A stretch of 32,077 bases of DNA from contig DFKQ01000029.1 in assembly GCA_002373875.1 (NCBI GenBank), positions 1 to 32,077 of the forward strand, read 5' to 3'. The translations under genes were made by a program, and so were the position numbers. Every line of letters starts with the position of its first letter. The first letter of the stretch is position 1. A model generated the notes under the pieces. It ran no database searches and was not told the DNA's origin. It saw only the letters and a list, made by a program, of their open reading frames with translations. The stretch comes from Lachnospiraceae bacterium UBA3641 (GTDB lineage: Bacteria > Bacillota > Clostridia > Lachnospirales > Lachnospiraceae). Shown in pieces: positions 30,881 to 32,077 of this stretch.

Positions 30881-32077
30881 TTATTCATAGAAATCAAAGG
30901 CATGTCCGTACACATATACCGTATCCCCATCCTGAATGCCTAAGCTCCTGAGTTCATCCAATATACCGTTATCCTTCATGAAGTCCTGGAAGTACATAAA
31001 TCCCTTTTCCGAATCAATATTGGTATACCCGAGCATTTTCTCGATCTTAGGTCCCTCGACCCTGTAAACCTTGTTCTTAATGTCATATTCAACGGTATAC
31101 GGTTCATTATCGGAATCATTTCGGGTTGCACTGAATTCAGGATCAAAAACAACCGGCTCCTTGGGTAATTCATCAAGCATATTACTCACATGATACAGAA
31201 GCTCCTTAAGCCCCTGACCGCTTACCGCTGATATAGGGAATACCTTATATCCCTGAGGTTCGAATTCCCTGATTAAACGTCGAATGGGGTCACCTTCACC
31301 GTCATCATATATGGCATCCACCTTGTTGGCTGCTATTACCTGCGGCCGTGAAGCCAGTTCTTCATCGTAGTTCTTAAGCTCTTTATTTATTGCGTAAATG
31401 TCCTCTACAGGATCCCGTCCTTCAGTTGAAGCCGCATCTACGATATGGATAAGCAGCCTTGTACGTTCAATATGTCTCAAAAAGTCATGTCCCAGTCCGA
31501 CACCCTCTGAAGCACCTTCTATAAGTCCGGGGATGTCGGCTATCACGAAGCTGTTTATACCATCCATATCCACAACTCCAAGATGGGGGTTTATAGTGGT
31601 AAAATGATAGTTGGCAATCTCAGGTCGGGCGTTGGAGACCCTTGAAAGCAGTGTTGATTTACCAACATTGGGAAATCCCAGAAGGCCCACATCTGCTATT
31701 ACCTTAAGCTCCATAGCTATATCAAGTTCTATTGCCGGCTGACCTGGCTGGGCGTATTTGGGTGCCTGCATTTTAGATGTGGCATAGTGCTGATTGCCGC
31801 AGCCTCCCCTGCCCCCCTTTAAGATGGTCACCCGCTTATTGTCACCCGACATATCCACTATTATCCTGCCGGATTCGTATTCTTTAAGAACAGTGCCAGC
31901 AGGTACCTTCAGTATTATATCCTTACCGTTTTTACCCCTGCAGTTACGTTTGCCGCCGTTTTCACCATCCTCAGCCTTATATTTCCGGACATGGCGAAAA
32001 TCAGCCAGAGTGTTAAGACCCGGATCAACTTCAACAATAACATCTCCGCCCTTACCGCCGTCACCGCCGTCCGGACC
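30881..32077 (-). CDS. obg: GTPase Obg/CgtA (5' truncated by window edge)
   Basis: Obg is an essential GTPase of 50S assembly and stress control. The frame is open to the window end, beginning at G-P-D-G-G-D-G-G-K-G-G-D of the glycine-rich Obg fold, so roughly the first 30 residues are missing. The ATG near 31858 is internal. GTPase motifs are GFPNVGKST (G1), the F-T-T-I region (G2), DIPGLIEGA (G3), NKVD (G4) and SAVSG (G5). An OCT domain ends the protein (YRVEGPKIEKMLGYTN, GDTVYVYGHAFDFYE), so this is the full three-domain form. yhbY follows after 14 bases. Confidence 0.97.
   Translation of the reverse strand, partial: GPDGGDGGKGGDVIVEVDPGLNTLADFRHVRKYKAEDGENGGKRNCRGKNGKDIILKVPAGTVLKEYESGRIIVDMSGDNKRVTILKGGRGGCGNQHYATSKMQAPKYAQPGQPAIELDIAMELKVIADVGLLGFPNVGKSTLLSRVSNARPEIANYHFTTINPHLGVVDMDGINSFVIADIPGLIEGASEGVGLGHDFLRHIERTRLLIHIVDAASTEGRDPVEDIYAINKELKNYDEELASRPQVIAANKVDAIYDDGEGDPIRRLIREFEPQGYKVFPISAVSGQGLKELLYHVSNMLDELPKEPVVFDPEFSATRNDSDNEPYTVEYDIKNKVYRVEGPKIEKMLGYTNIDSEKGFMYFQDFMKDNGILDELRSLGIQDGDTVYVYGHAFDFYE

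Overview
The window looks like a chromosomal housekeeping segment from a low-to-moderate G+C Firmicute. Lachnospiraceae or a close clostridial relative is most likely. The evidence is the gene order (mre genes, PBP2, minC, rodA and mgsA in one run; a YggS/SepF pair; obg-yhbY-nadD-yqeK-rsfS), strong AAGGAGG-type ribosome binding sites, heavy use of AGG arginine codons, and GAAC-N4-GTTC LexA boxes. Genus assignment is an inference. No rRNA, tRNA, CRISPR array, prophage or transposase gene was seen, and no stretch longer than about 300 bases lacks a gene.

Layout. Positions 1-6719 (+): mutS (5' end cut by the window), mutL, miaA and a PLP-dependent methionine gamma-lyase-like (YnbB) gene. Positions 6720-6911: a structured repeat element built from two palindromes around a hairpin. 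Positions 6912-15392 (+): the elongation and cell-shape cluster mreB, mreC, mreD, PBP2, minC, rodA and mgsA, followed by a lipoprotein D,D-carboxypeptidase. minD and minE, usual partners of minC, are absent. Positions 15400-18735 (+): a small P-loop protein, an HlyD-like membrane protein, yggS and sepF. Positions 18817-23496 (+): aroB, lspA, rluD, a cytidylate kinase-like gene and an AI-2E family membrane protein. Positions 23497-25645 (+): a second inverted-repeat element, a TtcA-like gene and a tyrosine recombinase that ends at a strong terminator. Positions 25746-28112 (-): an SOS-controlled LysM/YneA-like membrane protein, an orphan small protein with a double-glycine leader, and an NCS2 purine permease. 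lexA (+) lies next and converges on rsfS. Positions 28934-32077 (-): rsfS, yqeK, nadD, yhbY and obg (5' end cut).

How the genes work together. Most of the window supports DNA repair (mutSL, lexA), tRNA/rRNA maturation (miaA, rluD, ttcA-like, yhbY, obg, rsfS), wall growth and division (mreBCD, PBP2, rodA, D,D-carboxypeptidase, minC, sepF), lipoprotein maturation (lspA) and NAD synthesis (nadD).

The least ordinary part is 25.7-28.3 kb. There, a consensus promoter carrying one perfect and several near LexA boxes drives a LysM membrane protein of the YneA division-inhibitor type. Directly upstream sits a 90-residue double-glycine-leader peptide gene. Its promoter seems to have, instead of a -35 box, two direct CTGTGAC repeats 11 bp apart, the layout of a PhoB/OmpR-type activator site. 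Other points of interest are altered key residues in MreB, MinC and MgsA, a roughly 240-residue insert in PBP2, and several copies of a short palindrome, one of which supplies the last codons of miaA.
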